A stretch of DNA of 64,000 nt from Aeromicrobium panaciterrae. GTDB taxonomy: Bacteria > Actinomycetota > Actinomycetes > Propionibacteriales > Nocardioidaceae. A model generated the notes under the pieces. It was not told the origin of the DNA, did no database searches, and saw only the letters and a program-made list of their open reading frames with translations. This document shows positions 7,840 to 15,317 of this stretch, piece after piece (positions within the stretch are counted from its first letter, which is position 1; every line of letters begins with the position of its first letter). A program made the position numbers and the translations under genes. Where the stretch lies: positions 992,001 to 1,056,000 of the forward strand of contig NZ_JAVDWH010000001.1 of the NCBI RefSeq assembly GCF_031457275.1. Direction: 5' to 3'.

Positions 7840-8720
7840 CAGAACGACCATTGGCAACCAGCGAAGCTCGGGATGTCTTGGCAGCGATGGTGGCCCGGGT
7901 GGCGCAGGACGCCCATCTTGATTTGCTGTTAGTCAAGGGACCATCGCTCTCGTTCCACGGCCTCCGCGCCGAACGCGGCTGGGGTGACGTCGACATCCTG
8001 GTGCGACCTGACCACGCGGGACCCTTGCGTCGGCTACTCGAAAAGTCCGGGTGGGCCGCGTTCAACGAGCCGTCGCAGTACCCGTTGATCGCCGTCCCAC
8101 ACGCCATCACGCTGATCCATCCCCGCTGGCACACCGAGATTGATCTCCATACGTTCTTCCCCGGCTGCTACGCAGATCCCGAATCGACCTTCACGCAACT
8201 TTGGGAAGAGCAGACATGCATTGAGTTGGCGCATCAGCCCGTGCCGTGCACCGGTCTCATTGGATCGGCGCTGATCGCGGCGGTGAACTTGGCCCGCATG
8301 CCGATGGAGCCTCGAAGTCTCGTGGAGGTGGAGCAATGGAATGCTGCCGTCTCCCGATGGTCTGACGCCGACAAGTCTTCGCTCACTCGCCTTGCTGCTG
8401 ACTGCCGTGCTTCTGAAGTGGTGGCGCCTCTGTTCGCCACGGTCGACATATCGCCACTTGATCATGGCGCTATGACCAAAGACGACTGGGCAGACTGGCG
8501 GAATCGCGTGTTGGGCGGAGGGCGCACCGGCTACGGGTGGTGGGTCGCCTTTCGGCGTGCTCCACTTCGTCGCAAACCACGGCAGCTGATGCGGGCCCTC
8601 TCATTTGACCCGCAAGCCGCAGCGGGTGGGCTGCCGCAGCCCACAGGTTGGTCCCGTTTGCGCCAGGTAGCGCGTCGGATCGGTCAAGGAATCGCGAAGG
8701 CCGTCAGGTGGAACTCATGA
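7836..8720 (+). CDS. nucleotidyltransferase family protein (NTP_transf_5-like)
   Basis: 294-residue protein of the uncharacterised nucleotidyltransferase family often seen beside HprK-related kinases and PqqD-like proteins. The N-terminal third shows LLLVKGPSLSFHGL (about 29-42) and then GWGDVDILVRP (about 48-58). Its D-x-D pair is the metal-binding motif of the polymerase-beta superfamily. A later acidic residue in HTEIDLH (about 104-110) could be the third carboxylate. The C-terminal half is helical and ends in a basic tail. The substrate is unknown. It is coupled by ATGA overlaps to the PqqD-like gene upstream and to the small gene downstream. Confidence 0.72.
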   Translation: MTERPLATSEARDVLAAMVARVAQDAHLDLLLVKGPSLSFHGLRAERGWGDVDILVRPDHAGPLRRLLEKSGWAAFNEPSQYPLIAVPHAITLIHPRWHTEIDLHTFFPGCYADPESTFTQLWEEQTCIELAHQPVPCTGLIGSALIAAVNLARMPMEPRSLVEVEQWNAAVSRWSDADKSSLTRLAADCRASEVVAPLFATVDISPLDHGAMTKDDWADWRNRVLGGGRTGYGWWVAFRRAPLRRKPRQLMRALSFDPQAAAGGLPQPTGWSRLRQVARRIGQGIAKAVRWNS

Positions 8721-8971
8721 TCAATCCCAGCAACGAGTGGCGTATCCGAAGTGACGTGGCCTGGGTTGGCGATGAAGTTCGCGTCATTGCGGCCCATACG
8801 TCTCCACCCGACGCTGACGGGCCCCGCATTCTTGAGGGCGCAACCTCGTGGGTGTGGCTCCGCTTGTCGGCCCAAGAAGTCGTTGCGCTCGGCGATGGAG
8901 TCGCCGAGCAGGCACTCATCAACCTGGCGCTGAAGGCGCTCGCCGACGCCAAATTGATCGTTCCCGCCTAG
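8717..8971 (+). CDS. small PqqD-like protein
   Basis: 84-residue protein, last gene of the coupled module; its ATG overlaps the TGA of the nucleotidyltransferase gene. The pattern WRIRSDVAWVGDEVRVIAAH, then ATSWVWLRLSAQEVVAL, then a helix ending ALADAKLIVPA, follows the strand-helix-helix plan of PqqD-like domains. I read it as a second, degenerate RRE-like protein. That assignment rests on pattern only. The gene ends in a short hairpin and faces the convergent Tat-exported proline-rich protein gene 12 bp away. Confidence 0.55.
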   Translation: MINPSNEWRIRSDVAWVGDEVRVIAAHTSPPDADGPRILEGATSWVWLRLSAQEVVALGDGVAEQALINLALKALADAKLIVPA

Positions 8972-8976
8972 CGGGA
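8962..8976. terminator. short hairpin between convergent genes
   Basis: TCCCGC-CTA-GCGGGA gives a perfect 6-bp GC-rich stem with a 3-nt loop spanning the TAG stop of the small PqqD-like gene. It lies between two convergent genes and could act bidirectionally. No U-tract follows, so it is at best a weak intrinsic terminator. Confidence 0.35.
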
Positions 8977-8983
8977 GTGAACT

Positions 8984-9301
8984 CTATTTGGGCTTGAAGA
9001 TCTTGGGTGGGACCTTGTCAGGCAGCACGATCTGGGGCCTGCCAGGTCCCGGAGGGATGCCCGGGATCGGCGGCGGCACAATCTTGATGGCGGGAGGCAC
9101 CGGAATTTGGGGGAGGTTTGGCTCCGGAATCGGGAGAGGGTTTTCAGCGGGAATCAGCGGGTCCGGGATCGTCAAGGTTGCGGCAGCCGCAGGCGGAGCG
9201 ATGGTTGCTAGCGCAACAAACGGAGCCGTCCATGCGGTGGCGCGCAACATGGCGCGCCGAGAGAGGAGCGGATCGTCTCGCCTGCTCTCTGATTCACCCA
9301 T
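8984..9301 (-). CDS. small Tat-exported proline-rich protein
   Basis: 105 residues. The N-terminus carries a twin-arginine signal: SRRAMLRAT at 14-22, a hydrophobic stretch TAPFVALATIA, and a likely cleavage site after the alanine run ending at 41. The predicted mature part is only about 64 residues. I count 23 prolines in it, mostly in IP, LP, VP, PP and EP pairs, and it has no Cys, His, Tyr, Trp or Ser. Such a chain should be extended and unstructured. ATG start at 9301 with TACCAT at -12 to -7 on its strand, so it has its own promoter. Function unknown; the product ends KIFKPK. It is convergent with the HprK/PqqD/nucleotidyltransferase module. Confidence 0.65.
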   Translation of the reverse strand: MGESESRRDDPLLSRRAMLRATAWTAPFVALATIAPPAAAATLTIPDPLIPAENPLPIPEPNLPQIPVPPAIKIVPPPIPGIPPGPGRPQIVLPDKVPPKIFKPK

Positions 9302-9307
9302 GGACCA

Positions 9308-9313
9308 ATGGTA
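9308..9313 (-). promoter_or_regulatory. -10 element of the proline-rich Tat protein gene
   Basis: On the minus strand TACCAT ends 6 bp before the ATG at 9301, the leaderless arrangement. No Shine-Dalgarno is present between them. Confidence 0.45.
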
Positions 9314-9369
9314 GCGGGCTGGGTTGGGCTGACCACTCCAAATGCACCGAGGCGGACGCGGGGCCAGTC

Positions 9370-10308
9370 CTAGCTACCAGAGCGCTGGACGCTGGCGAGG
9401 AACGGCAGCAACACCTTGAGGAACGCATTCGGCTTCTCAATCATTGGACTGTGTCCAGATCCCTTGATGATGTGGGGCTTGAGCCCGGACTTCTCGTAGC
9501 GGGCAACGTTCGTCGCAGTCGGGGTCAGGTCATCCCGATCACCCCAGATGACAAGCACGGGCTTGCCAAGTGCGACGAGTTGATCAGCGACGGGCTCCTT
9601 CGCATTCATCTGATCCCCTGCTTTCGACTTGCAGACGCCGCGATAGGTCAGTTGCTCCAACGAACGGTGGGCCATTGCCGGCACCTTGAAGTTCTTCGCG
9701 AATCCAGTCTGGAGGGAGCCCTCGACCATGGCGTCCCAGTGCTTGAAGCGATCGATGGACTGCCCCATGACCGGCCAGCAGGCGGCCCGAGCCAGGATGG
9801 GCAGGGCGCGAAGTCCGGGACCGCCGAACGTGTCCGAGATGGCGACTCCATCGACGAGGCCAGGCTTTCGTTCGGCCACTGCAAGGGCCACGTGTCCGCC
9901 CATCGAGTGACCAACCAAGGTCACGTGCTGCAAGCCGAGCTCGGCCAAGGCGTTGATGACCGCGGAAGCTTGACCGGCTGCACCATAGGCATCAGTGTCG
10001 GTGGGCGCCTCCGAGCCGCCGTGCCCCACCAGATCGATGGCGACGACCCGGCGACCGGTCGCCGTCAGCGCCGGTATCACGTACTTCCACCACTCGATCG
10101 ATGCTGAATAGCCGTGCAGCAGCACGATCGCATCATTGGCCGAGGCTGGACCGTACTCGCGCACATTGAGGTCCGGCCCCTCGAGCTTCAGAACGTGACC
10201 ACCTGCGAAGCTTTCGGCAGCACGGGAATCCCGGTTGACGAGGAAGGTGTTGATGAGGAGCAGCGCAGCGATGGCGACGAAAGCGACAGCGACTCGGCGG
10301 CGGGTCAT
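9370..10308 (-). CDS. secreted or membrane-anchored alpha/beta hydrolase
   Basis: 312-residue alpha/beta hydrolase. An N-terminal hydrophobic stretch (VAVAFVAIAALLLINTFLV, about 5-23) acts as a signal anchor, so the catalytic domain probably lies outside the membrane. The oxyanion motif LLHGYS (about 64-69), the nucleophile elbow GHSMGG (about 133-138), an acid in WGDRDDL and the histidine in GSGHSPM complete the triad. The substrate is unknown; esterase or lipase activity is the default inference. The ATG at 10308 has TAGCCT at -12 to -7 on its strand. It is divergent from the methyltransferase gene at 10440. Confidence 0.85.
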   Translation of the reverse strand: MTRRRVAVAFVAIAALLLINTFLVNRDSRAAESFAGGHVLKLEGPDLNVREYGPASANDAIVLLHGYSASIEWWKYVIPALTATGRRVVAIDLVGHGGSEAPTDTDAYGAAGQASAVINALAELGLQHVTLVGHSMGGHVALAVAERKPGLVDGVAISDTFGGPGLRALPILARAACWPVMGQSIDRFKHWDAMVEGSLQTGFAKNFKVPAMAHRSLEQLTYRGVCKSKAGDQMNAKEPVADQLVALGKPVLVIWGDRDDLTPTATNVARYEKSGLKPHIIKGSGHSPMIEKPNAFLKVLLPFLASVQRSGS

Positions 10309-10314
10309 CGAGGC

Positions 10315-10320
10315 AGGCTA
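10315..10320 (-). promoter_or_regulatory. -10 element of the alpha/beta hydrolase gene
   Basis: On the minus strand TAGCCT ends exactly 6 bp before the ATG at 10308, consistent with leaderless transcription. Confidence 0.45.
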
Positions 10321-10439
10321 TCGGACAGGCACCTTCACCATTCCTCGAATGCCGCGACGGAGCCCACGTTGTTCCGCGTACGATCGCGCTTGGGGGGCAA
10401 CCAGATTGAGGTGCCCGAGATGAAGAATCGAAGTCAGCC

Positions 10440-11342
10440 ATGACCGGATCTGACCTGCTGGACGGCTCGTCCTGGGTGACCGACGGCGGTCTTGAGACCG
10501 ACCTGATCTTCAACCACGGAATCGACCTCCCGGAATTCGCCTCGTTCCCGCTCGTCGAGAACGCGGACGGTGTCGCTGTCCTTGAGCGCTACTACGCCGG
10601 GTACGCCGTGATCGCGGCTGCCGCTGGCGCGGGCCTACTGGTGGAGACACCGACGTGGCGTGCCAATCCCGACTGGGGTCAGGTGCTCGGCTACAACGCA
10701 GAGGGTCTGGACCGGGCCAATCGTGCTGCTGTCGACCTGGCGCGGCGGGCCGCGACGACATCCGGGCTCGACAGCACGCTGGTCAGCGGCGTCGTCGGAC
10801 CCCGGGGCGACGGGTACCTGGCGGGCGGCGAGGACCCGGACGAGGCTGCCGAGTACCACTCCGCGCAGGTGCGATCCTTCGCCGCTGCAGGTGCTGATCT
10901 GGTCCATGGGATGACGATTACTGGGCCGGCCGAGGGAATCGGCATAGTGCGCGCCGCTCGTGACTCCGGGCTGCCCGTGGCGATCTCGTTCACGGTGGAG
11001 ACCGACGGTGTGCTGCCAGACGGCAGCACGCTGGCGGCAGCGGTAGGCCGACTGGAGGCCGAAGCGCCGGCGGACTGGTACGGCGTGAACTGTGCCCACC
11101 CGACGCACGTGCTTCCTGCCTTGGACGGCGCTGCCTGGCAGCAGCGGCTCCGGTTCTTCCGACCGAACGCCTCGACGATGTCGCACGCCGAGCTCGACGA
11201 GATGGAAGTCCTAGACGCTGGCGACATGAGCCTGCTGTCGTCGTCGGCGAGCACGTTGCGAGGCCAGGTGCCGACACTCGGCGTTCTCGGCGGGTGCTGC
11301 GGAACCGACAGTCGGCACGTGGCAGCGCTCTGGGGCGTCTGA
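10440..11342 (+). CDS. homocysteine S-methyltransferase family protein
   Basis: 300-residue TIM-barrel enzyme of the MmuM/HMT family, which moves a methyl group from S-methylmethionine or S-adenosylmethionine to homocysteine. The start of the barrel is visible as VTDGGLETDLIF. The three zinc-binding cysteines of the family appear as VNCAHP (about 216-221) and GGCCGTD near the C-terminus (about 284-290). There is no cobalamin domain, so it is not methionine synthase MetH. ATG start at 10440; I see no strong ribosome binding site or -10 at standard spacing. Confidence 0.88.
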   Translation: MTGSDLLDGSSWVTDGGLETDLIFNHGIDLPEFASFPLVENADGVAVLERYYAGYAVIAAAAGAGLLVETPTWRANPDWGQVLGYNAEGLDRANRAAVDLARRAATTSGLDSTLVSGVVGPRGDGYLAGGEDPDEAAEYHSAQVRSFAAAGADLVHGMTITGPAEGIGIVRAARDSGLPVAISFTVETDGVLPDGSTLAAAVGRLEAEAPADWYGVNCAHPTHVLPALDGAAWQQRLRFFRPNASTMSHAELDEMEVLDAGDMSLLSSSASTLRGQVPTLGVLGGCCGTDSRHVAALWGV

Positions 11343-11352
11343 CCGGGGTCGT

Positions 11353-11847
11353 CTAGCCCTTGATGCGGGCGCGTGCCTGCTCGAGCAGCGCCTGATATTC
11401 CTGGCTTCGGGCCGCGTCATACTTGGGATTCGGCTCGCCAAGGATGGTCGGGGCGCCCACGATCGGCGTCCAGTAGCCCTCGCACTCGAGCCAGCGGTGG
11501 TGCTCGATGCCGTTCTCGGCCAGCACTAGGTGGTGGTCGACCTTGTTGCCTGAGGGGTCGAGGCGGAACGACATCTCTGCGTGCACCTTGGCGAAGAACT
11601 CCAGGGTGCAGGGCACCGCCCCACCACGGGCACGAGCCTGCGCCTCTTGGTACAGCGGCATGAACGCCAGCGCGGTCTTGCCACCATCGGCCGGGTCACT
11701 CATTTTTGCGGTCCAGCCGGTCTTCGACTCGAGCCACTCGGCCTCACTCACATCATGGGCGGCTGCGATCGCAAACTCGCGCTGCTCATCACCAGCGGTG
11801 TCCGCCATCAAGGCGCACAGTTCCGCGTACTTCTCGATCGGGATCAT
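11353..11847 (-). CDS. conserved-looking hypothetical protein
   Basis: 164-residue soluble protein with no signal peptide or membrane segment. It begins IPIEKYAELCALMADTAGD and contains a helix-rich first half. A second half has paired histidines (DHHLVL, IEHHRWLE) and an aromatic stretch GYWTPIVGAP. I do not recognise the family. The ATG at 11847 has TACCGT at -12 to -7 on its strand, so the start is well supported and the gene is probably transcribed alone. It is convergent with the homocysteine methyltransferase gene (10 bp apart) and downstream of the haloalkane dehalogenase gene. Confidence 0.6.
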   Translation of the reverse strand: MIPIEKYAELCALMADTAGDEQREFAIAAAHDVSEAEWLESKTGWTAKMSDPADGGKTALAFMPLYQEAQARARGGAVPCTLEFFAKVHAEMSFRLDPSGNKVDHHLVLAENGIEHHRWLECEGYWTPIVGAPTILGEPNPKYDAARSQEYQALLEQARARIKG

Positions 11848-11853
11848 GTTCAG

Positions 11854-11859
11854 ACGGTA
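11854..11859 (-). promoter_or_regulatory. -10 element of the hypothetical gene at 11353-11847
   Basis: On the minus strand TACCGT ends 6 bp before the ATG at 11847. It lies in the short gap after the stop of the dehalogenase gene. Confidence 0.4.
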
Positions 11860-11880
11860 GAAGAGAGGTCGCAGGGTTCG

Positions 11881-12855
11881 CTAGGTTCCGGCGATGAAAT
11901 CCGCAACGACTTCGCCGAGCTTTTCGCCGGCGTCCTCCTGCAGGAAGTGACCTGCCCCGAGGATCTGCACGTGCGGCTGGCCTGCGGCGCCAGGGACTCG
12001 CTCCTGGAAAATCGACTCCCACCCTCGCGTCGCCGGATCGCCATCGGAGTACGCCGTCAGGAAGGGTCGCTCGAACTGTTCCAGTGCGCGCATCGTGCGG
12101 CGACCGGTACGAGCGCCGACGTCGTTGCGGGTTAGGGGGAGCAGTGCGGTCATCTGCCTCAAGCCCGCTGTGTACGACTGGTCCGGGAACGGGGCGTCGT
12201 ACGCCGCTAGCACGTCCGGGTCTGGTGGTGTCGAGGCGGTGGCGGCGATGAAGTCGCTTGCACGGAGCTCCTCGGCTCGCTGGGTGTAGAGCAGGTAGTC
12301 GACCAGCGCCTCCTCGAGTAGCACCCGAGACTCGCCGACTCCGTTGACTGCAAAGTCGAGCCGGTCGGCCAGGGCCGGATCGGCCGTGTGCAGGATGGTG
12401 TTAGCCGCAACGACGCGCGCGAATCGGTCAGGCTCCGCCGCGAGGACACTGAACCCGATTGGTCCGCCCCAGTCCTGGGCGACCAAGGTGATGTCGCGGA
12501 GGTCGAGGCCGGTGACCAGGCTCTGCGTCCACTCGATGTGCCGAGCGAAGGTGTAGTCGGTGTTGCGTACGGGCTTGTCGGAACGACCGAACCCGATGTT
12601 GTCCGGAGCGATCACCCGAATCCCGCGACCTGCGAGCACCGGTACGACCTTGCGGTACAGGTAGGACCAGGTTGGTTGGCCGTGGAGCAGCAACGCAACG
12701 GGGCCATCGGCGGGTCCCTCGTCGAGATAGTGCATCCGTACCGGATCCATGCCCTCGGCCTCGACGTCGCGGAAGTTCGGCGTGAACGGGTAGTCCGGCA
12801 GATTGTCGAAGCGGGAGTCCGGGGTTCGGAGTGCGTGATGTGTCACGCGCACCAT
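11881..12855 (-). CDS. haloalkane dehalogenase, HLD-I type (DhlA/DhmA-like)
   Basis: 324-residue alpha/beta hydrolase matching haloalkane dehalogenases, which hydrolyse carbon-halogen bonds to alcohols. The HGQPTWSYLYRK oxyanion segment (59-69) replaces the HGEPTW or HGNPTS of relatives. The nucleophile aspartate is D128 in VAQDWGG, and W129 is the halide-stabilising tryptophan. The acid lies in TAYSDGDP (D271 or D273) and the catalytic histidine is H303 in GAGHF. Placing the acid after the cap domain fits subfamily I. The true physiological substrate of this group is often unknown. The gene lies 7 bp downstream of the lipoprotein gene on the same strand and is probably co-transcribed with it. 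Confidence 0.87.
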   Translation of the reverse strand: MVRVTHHALRTPDSRFDNLPDYPFTPNFRDVEAEGMDPVRMHYLDEGPADGPVALLLHGQPTWSYLYRKVVPVLAGRGIRVIAPDNIGFGRSDKPVRNTDYTFARHIEWTQSLVTGLDLRDITLVAQDWGGPIGFSVLAAEPDRFARVVAANTILHTADPALADRLDFAVNGVGESRVLLEEALVDYLLYTQRAEELRASDFIAATASTPPDPDVLAAYDAPFPDQSYTAGLRQMTALLPLTRNDVGARTGRRTMRALEQFERPFLTAYSDGDPATRGWESIFQERVPGAAGQPHVQILGAGHFLQEDAGEKLGEVVADFIAGT

Positions 12856-12862
12856 TGTGAAC

Positions 12863-13345
12863 TCATCGCGCGTTGCATTGGATTCCGACCTTGTGCATCC
12901 TGTCGATCTCAGTCACGCCCCCGTGGACCGTCTCCAAGTACTGGTCGTTCGCAGCTTCGAATCGCTCTTGATCGCCTGTCTGAGCCGCAGCAAAGACGGG
13001 GGCGTCAGCTGCATCGGAGAATCGCCGGTATGCATCGAACGCGTCAGCTGCTTTGCGGTCTGCCGCTGTCACCCGGATTGATTCGACTTCGGCGTCGAAG
13101 TCCTGAATGGCGGCGACCAGTTTCTCGTGCTTGGTCAAGAACTCCTCGGTTGACACCACGTTCCCGATGTCGAACGCCAAGACCTGAGTGAGGAGCTTCC
13201 CGCACAGGGCGTTGACTTGTGTGACGTAGTCAGCCTGGACGGACGGAGAGGGCTTTGAGGGCGCGTCATTCGAGTCGGTACATCCGGTTACCAAGGCTGC
13301 CAGGAGAAGTGCTGCCCCCAGCGTCAACCGCCATCGTTGGCTCAT
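12863..13345 (-). CDS. small predicted lipoprotein
   Basis: 160-residue protein with an N-terminal signal (LTLGAALLLAALVTGC) ending in a lipobox, so the mature protein is probably lipid-anchored at C22. A low-complexity Ser/Pro linker follows, and then an all-helical domain of about 120 residues (VTQVNALCGKLL ... EFLTKHEKLVAAIQDFDAEVES). Two further cysteines could form a disulfide (one in NALCGK, one four residues from the C-terminus). No family name recognised. A TAGCCT hexamer on the minus strand at 13411-13416 could be the -10, which would leave a leader of about 60 nt. It precedes the haloalkane dehalogenase gene by 7 bp. Confidence 0.65.
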   Translation of the reverse strand: MSQRWRLTLGAALLLAALVTGCTDSNDAPSKPSPSVQADYVTQVNALCGKLLTQVLAFDIGNVVSTEEFLTKHEKLVAAIQDFDAEVESIRVTAADRKAADAFDAYRRFSDAADAPVFAAAQTGDQERFEAANDQYLETVHGGVTEIDRMHKVGIQCNAR

Positions 13346-13473
13346 GCCGATCTCGCTCTCTGCCGCCAGCCGGATGCCCGTGAGCCTGCGACAGCCCGGT
13401 CGGTCAGATCAGGCTAACCGCGACCAACGGTGACTCGCAGTCGTATTTATGGTTCTTCATCGTGGGCCAGGTA

Positions 13474-13509
13474 TGCAGCAGCAGGAGTGTGACGGACTCC
13501 TGCGCTGCA
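13474..13509. other. strong imperfect hairpin in a divergent intergenic region
   Basis: The left arm TGCAGC-A-GCAGGAGT pairs with the right arm ACTCCTGC-GCTGCA, giving 14 base pairs with one bulged A and a 7-nt loop. It lies in the 244-bp gap between a leftward lipoprotein gene and a rightward membrane-protein gene, so it is not a simple 3' terminator for either, and no T-tract flanks it. A second GC-rich dyad, CCGCGG-CC-CCGCGG, lies at 13544-13557. Role unknown: leader structure, operator or small RNA. Confidence 0.45.
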
Positions 13510-13589
13510 GTGAAAGTGTGAGGTCACGGGGTTGATCCTCTCTCCGCGGCCCCGCGGCTCGGGCACACTTCCAATCAGGAGGTGGATGC

Positions 13590-14171
13590 GTGGGCGAAGT
13601 CGAGCCGTATGTGTTTCTGGCGTTGGCTGTGTTCGGCATCAATTTGCTGCCTGCCTTCGGCCCCCCGACCTGGGCCGTTCTCGTCCTGTTCCATCTGCAC
13701 GGGGACTACACCGTTCCACTCTTGGTTCTCGTTGGTGCGCTCTCGGCAGCTACTGGCCGGCTCCTGCTGGCACAGGCCACCCGTAGCCTGGCCCGCTACC
13801 TTCCCCGTCGTCATCGTGAGAACTTCATCGCCGCTGGCGAACTGCTCGAGCGGCGCCAACGACACGGTGCGGCGGTCCTCGCACTTTTCGCACTCTCGCC
13901 TGTCCCGTCAGCTCAACTGTTCGAGGCAGCGGGTCTGATGACGATCAGGCTGATTCCGCTGACCGCAGCATTCTTCGCCGGACGTACTGTCAGCTATTCG
14001 CTGTACGTCGGAGGTGCGCGGGCTCTGAGTAACACCGACACAGGCAGCGTGCTGCTGTCGTCGCTCACGTCTCCCTGGGGATTGGGGTTGGAAATCCTCA
14101 TGATCGTCGCCCTCGTCCTGCTTGCCAGAGTGGATTGGCGCAAGCGGTTACACCGCGACCCGCAGTCGTGA
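13590..14171 (+). CDS. multi-pass membrane protein (VTT/DedA-like)
   Basis: 193-residue membrane protein with about five hydrophobic segments. The pattern resembles VTT/DedA-superfamily proteins: LLPAFGPPTWAVLVLF near residues 18-33, then a central positively charged stretch (RYLPRRHRENF). A LFALSPVPSAQLFEAAG motif (about 99-115) comes next, comparable to the conserved proline/arginine region of that superfamily, and the protein ends in a basic C-terminus. A lipid-scramblase or envelope role would be the family inference. GTG start at 13590, chosen because a strong Shine-Dalgarno (AGGAGGTGG) lies at 13578-13586; this is one of the few genes here with such a site. Confidence 0.68.
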   Translation: MGEVEPYVFLALAVFGINLLPAFGPPTWAVLVLFHLHGDYTVPLLVLVGALSAATGRLLLAQATRSLARYLPRRHRENFIAAGELLERRQRHGAAVLALFALSPVPSAQLFEAAGLMTIRLIPLTAAFFAGRTVSYSLYVGGARALSNTDTGSVLLSSLTSPWGLGLEILMIVALVLLARVDWRKRLHRDPQS

Positions 14172-14207
14172 CCGTCTCAACGAGACCGGACTGATCTACT
14201 AGTCCGC

Positions 14208-15260
14208 ATGACGACCCCTTCTTTCGACCGTCCGCTGCGTGTCATCCAGTGGACGACAGGCAATATCGGCAGCCGTTCACTCCACGCGATCCTCGCTCGA
14301 CCGGACTACGAGCTGGTCGGTGTGTACGCGCACGGTGACGACAAGGTCGGCCGCGATGCAGCTGAGCTGTGCAACTGGCCCGAGCCGACCGGCATCAAGG
14401 CCACCAACGACATCGACGAGCTGATCGCCCTCGCTCCCGATGCGTGTTGCTACAACCCGTTGTGGCAGAACGTCGACGAGCTCGAGCGCTTGCTCACGGC
14501 GGGAATCAACATCGTGGCCACCGCAGCGTGGATCACCGGAGGCAAGCTTTCGGATGCCGACCAGGCGCGTATCGCCAAGGCGTGCGAAGTCGGCAAGTCG
14601 ACGATCTTCGGCTCGGGTGCTCACCCGGGCATCACCAACATGGTCGGCATGGTCTTGTCCGGAGCCTGCGAGCGAGTCGATGAAATCCGGATCACCGAGT
14701 CGGTGGACTGCTCGACGTACGAGTCAGGCGACACCATGAGTCACATGGGCTTCGGCCGAGAGCTGATGACCCCCGGACTCGAGGATTTCGTGCGTGAGGA
14801 GAGTGAGGTCTTCGCCGAGTCCGCCGCGATGATGACCGAGGCCATGGGACTCACCGTCGATCGCCTCTCGTTCGACGTTGTGTTCACGCCGGCCGATGAG
14901 GACGCCGACCTCGGGTTCATGAAGATCCCCAAGGGCACCATCGCTGGCGTATACGGCTTCCACCGCGCGTGGGTTGGTGACAAGAACGTCGTGTCGGTCG
15001 GGTTCAACTGGATTATGGGCATCGTCACGCCGCCCAAGAAGATCGCTCACGGCCATGTCATCCAGGTCTTCGGCCGCCCGAACTTCCGTACCGTGATCAA
15101 CTGCCTGCCGCCCGCTGACTGGGACGAAGCGGGCTACATGGGCCCCGGCATGATCTACACCGCGATGCCAGCGACCAACGCGATTCCGTACGTCGTGGCT
15201 GCAGAACCAGGCGTAGTAACCCTCAAGGATTTGCCTGTGATTACAGGTCGCAGCTACTAG
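14208..15260 (+). CDS. dihydrodipicolinate reductase-like NAD(P)-binding protein
   Basis: 350-residue protein with an N-terminal Rossmann fold, VIQWTTGNIGSRSLHAIL (about 12-29), typical of the DapB-like group. These include 2,4-diaminopentanoate dehydrogenase and related amine dehydrogenase family proteins. The segment GSGAHPGITNMVGMVL (about 139-154) is the conserved central motif of this group. The C-terminal half is the alpha/beta substrate domain. It is not DapB of lysine synthesis, which is much shorter. Substrate unknown. TACTAG/TCTACT immediately upstream suggests a promoter at 14195-14202. A flavoenzyme gene follows 57 bp downstream. Confidence 0.75.
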   Translation: MTTPSFDRPLRVIQWTTGNIGSRSLHAILARPDYELVGVYAHGDDKVGRDAAELCNWPEPTGIKATNDIDELIALAPDACCYNPLWQNVDELERLLTAGINIVATAAWITGGKLSDADQARIAKACEVGKSTIFGSGAHPGITNMVGMVLSGACERVDEIRITESVDCSTYESGDTMSHMGFGRELMTPGLEDFVREESEVFAESAAMMTEAMGLTVDRLSFDVVFTPADEDADLGFMKIPKGTIAGVYGFHRAWVGDKNVVSVGFNWIMGIVTPPKKIAHGHVIQVFGRPNFRTVINCLPPADWDEAGYMGPGMIYTAMPATNAIPYVVAAEPGVVTLKDLPVITGRSY

Positions 15261-15317
15261 GAGCGCTGCTACCTTCAACTACGGACACTCGGGTTGCCCG
15301 CTCTTGCTAGGAGCCCC

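Noticed and set aside
6860-8971. Lasso-peptide biosynthetic cluster
   Set aside because: HprK-like and PqqD-like genes occur in such clusters, but no precursor, B2-type protease or asparagine-synthetase-like cyclase lies in the neighbourhood.
10420-10443. Seven-codon upstream reading frame overlapping the homocysteine methyltransferase start
   Set aside because: ATGA overlap exists, but no ribosome binding site or promoter supports translation of the short frame; chance is likely.
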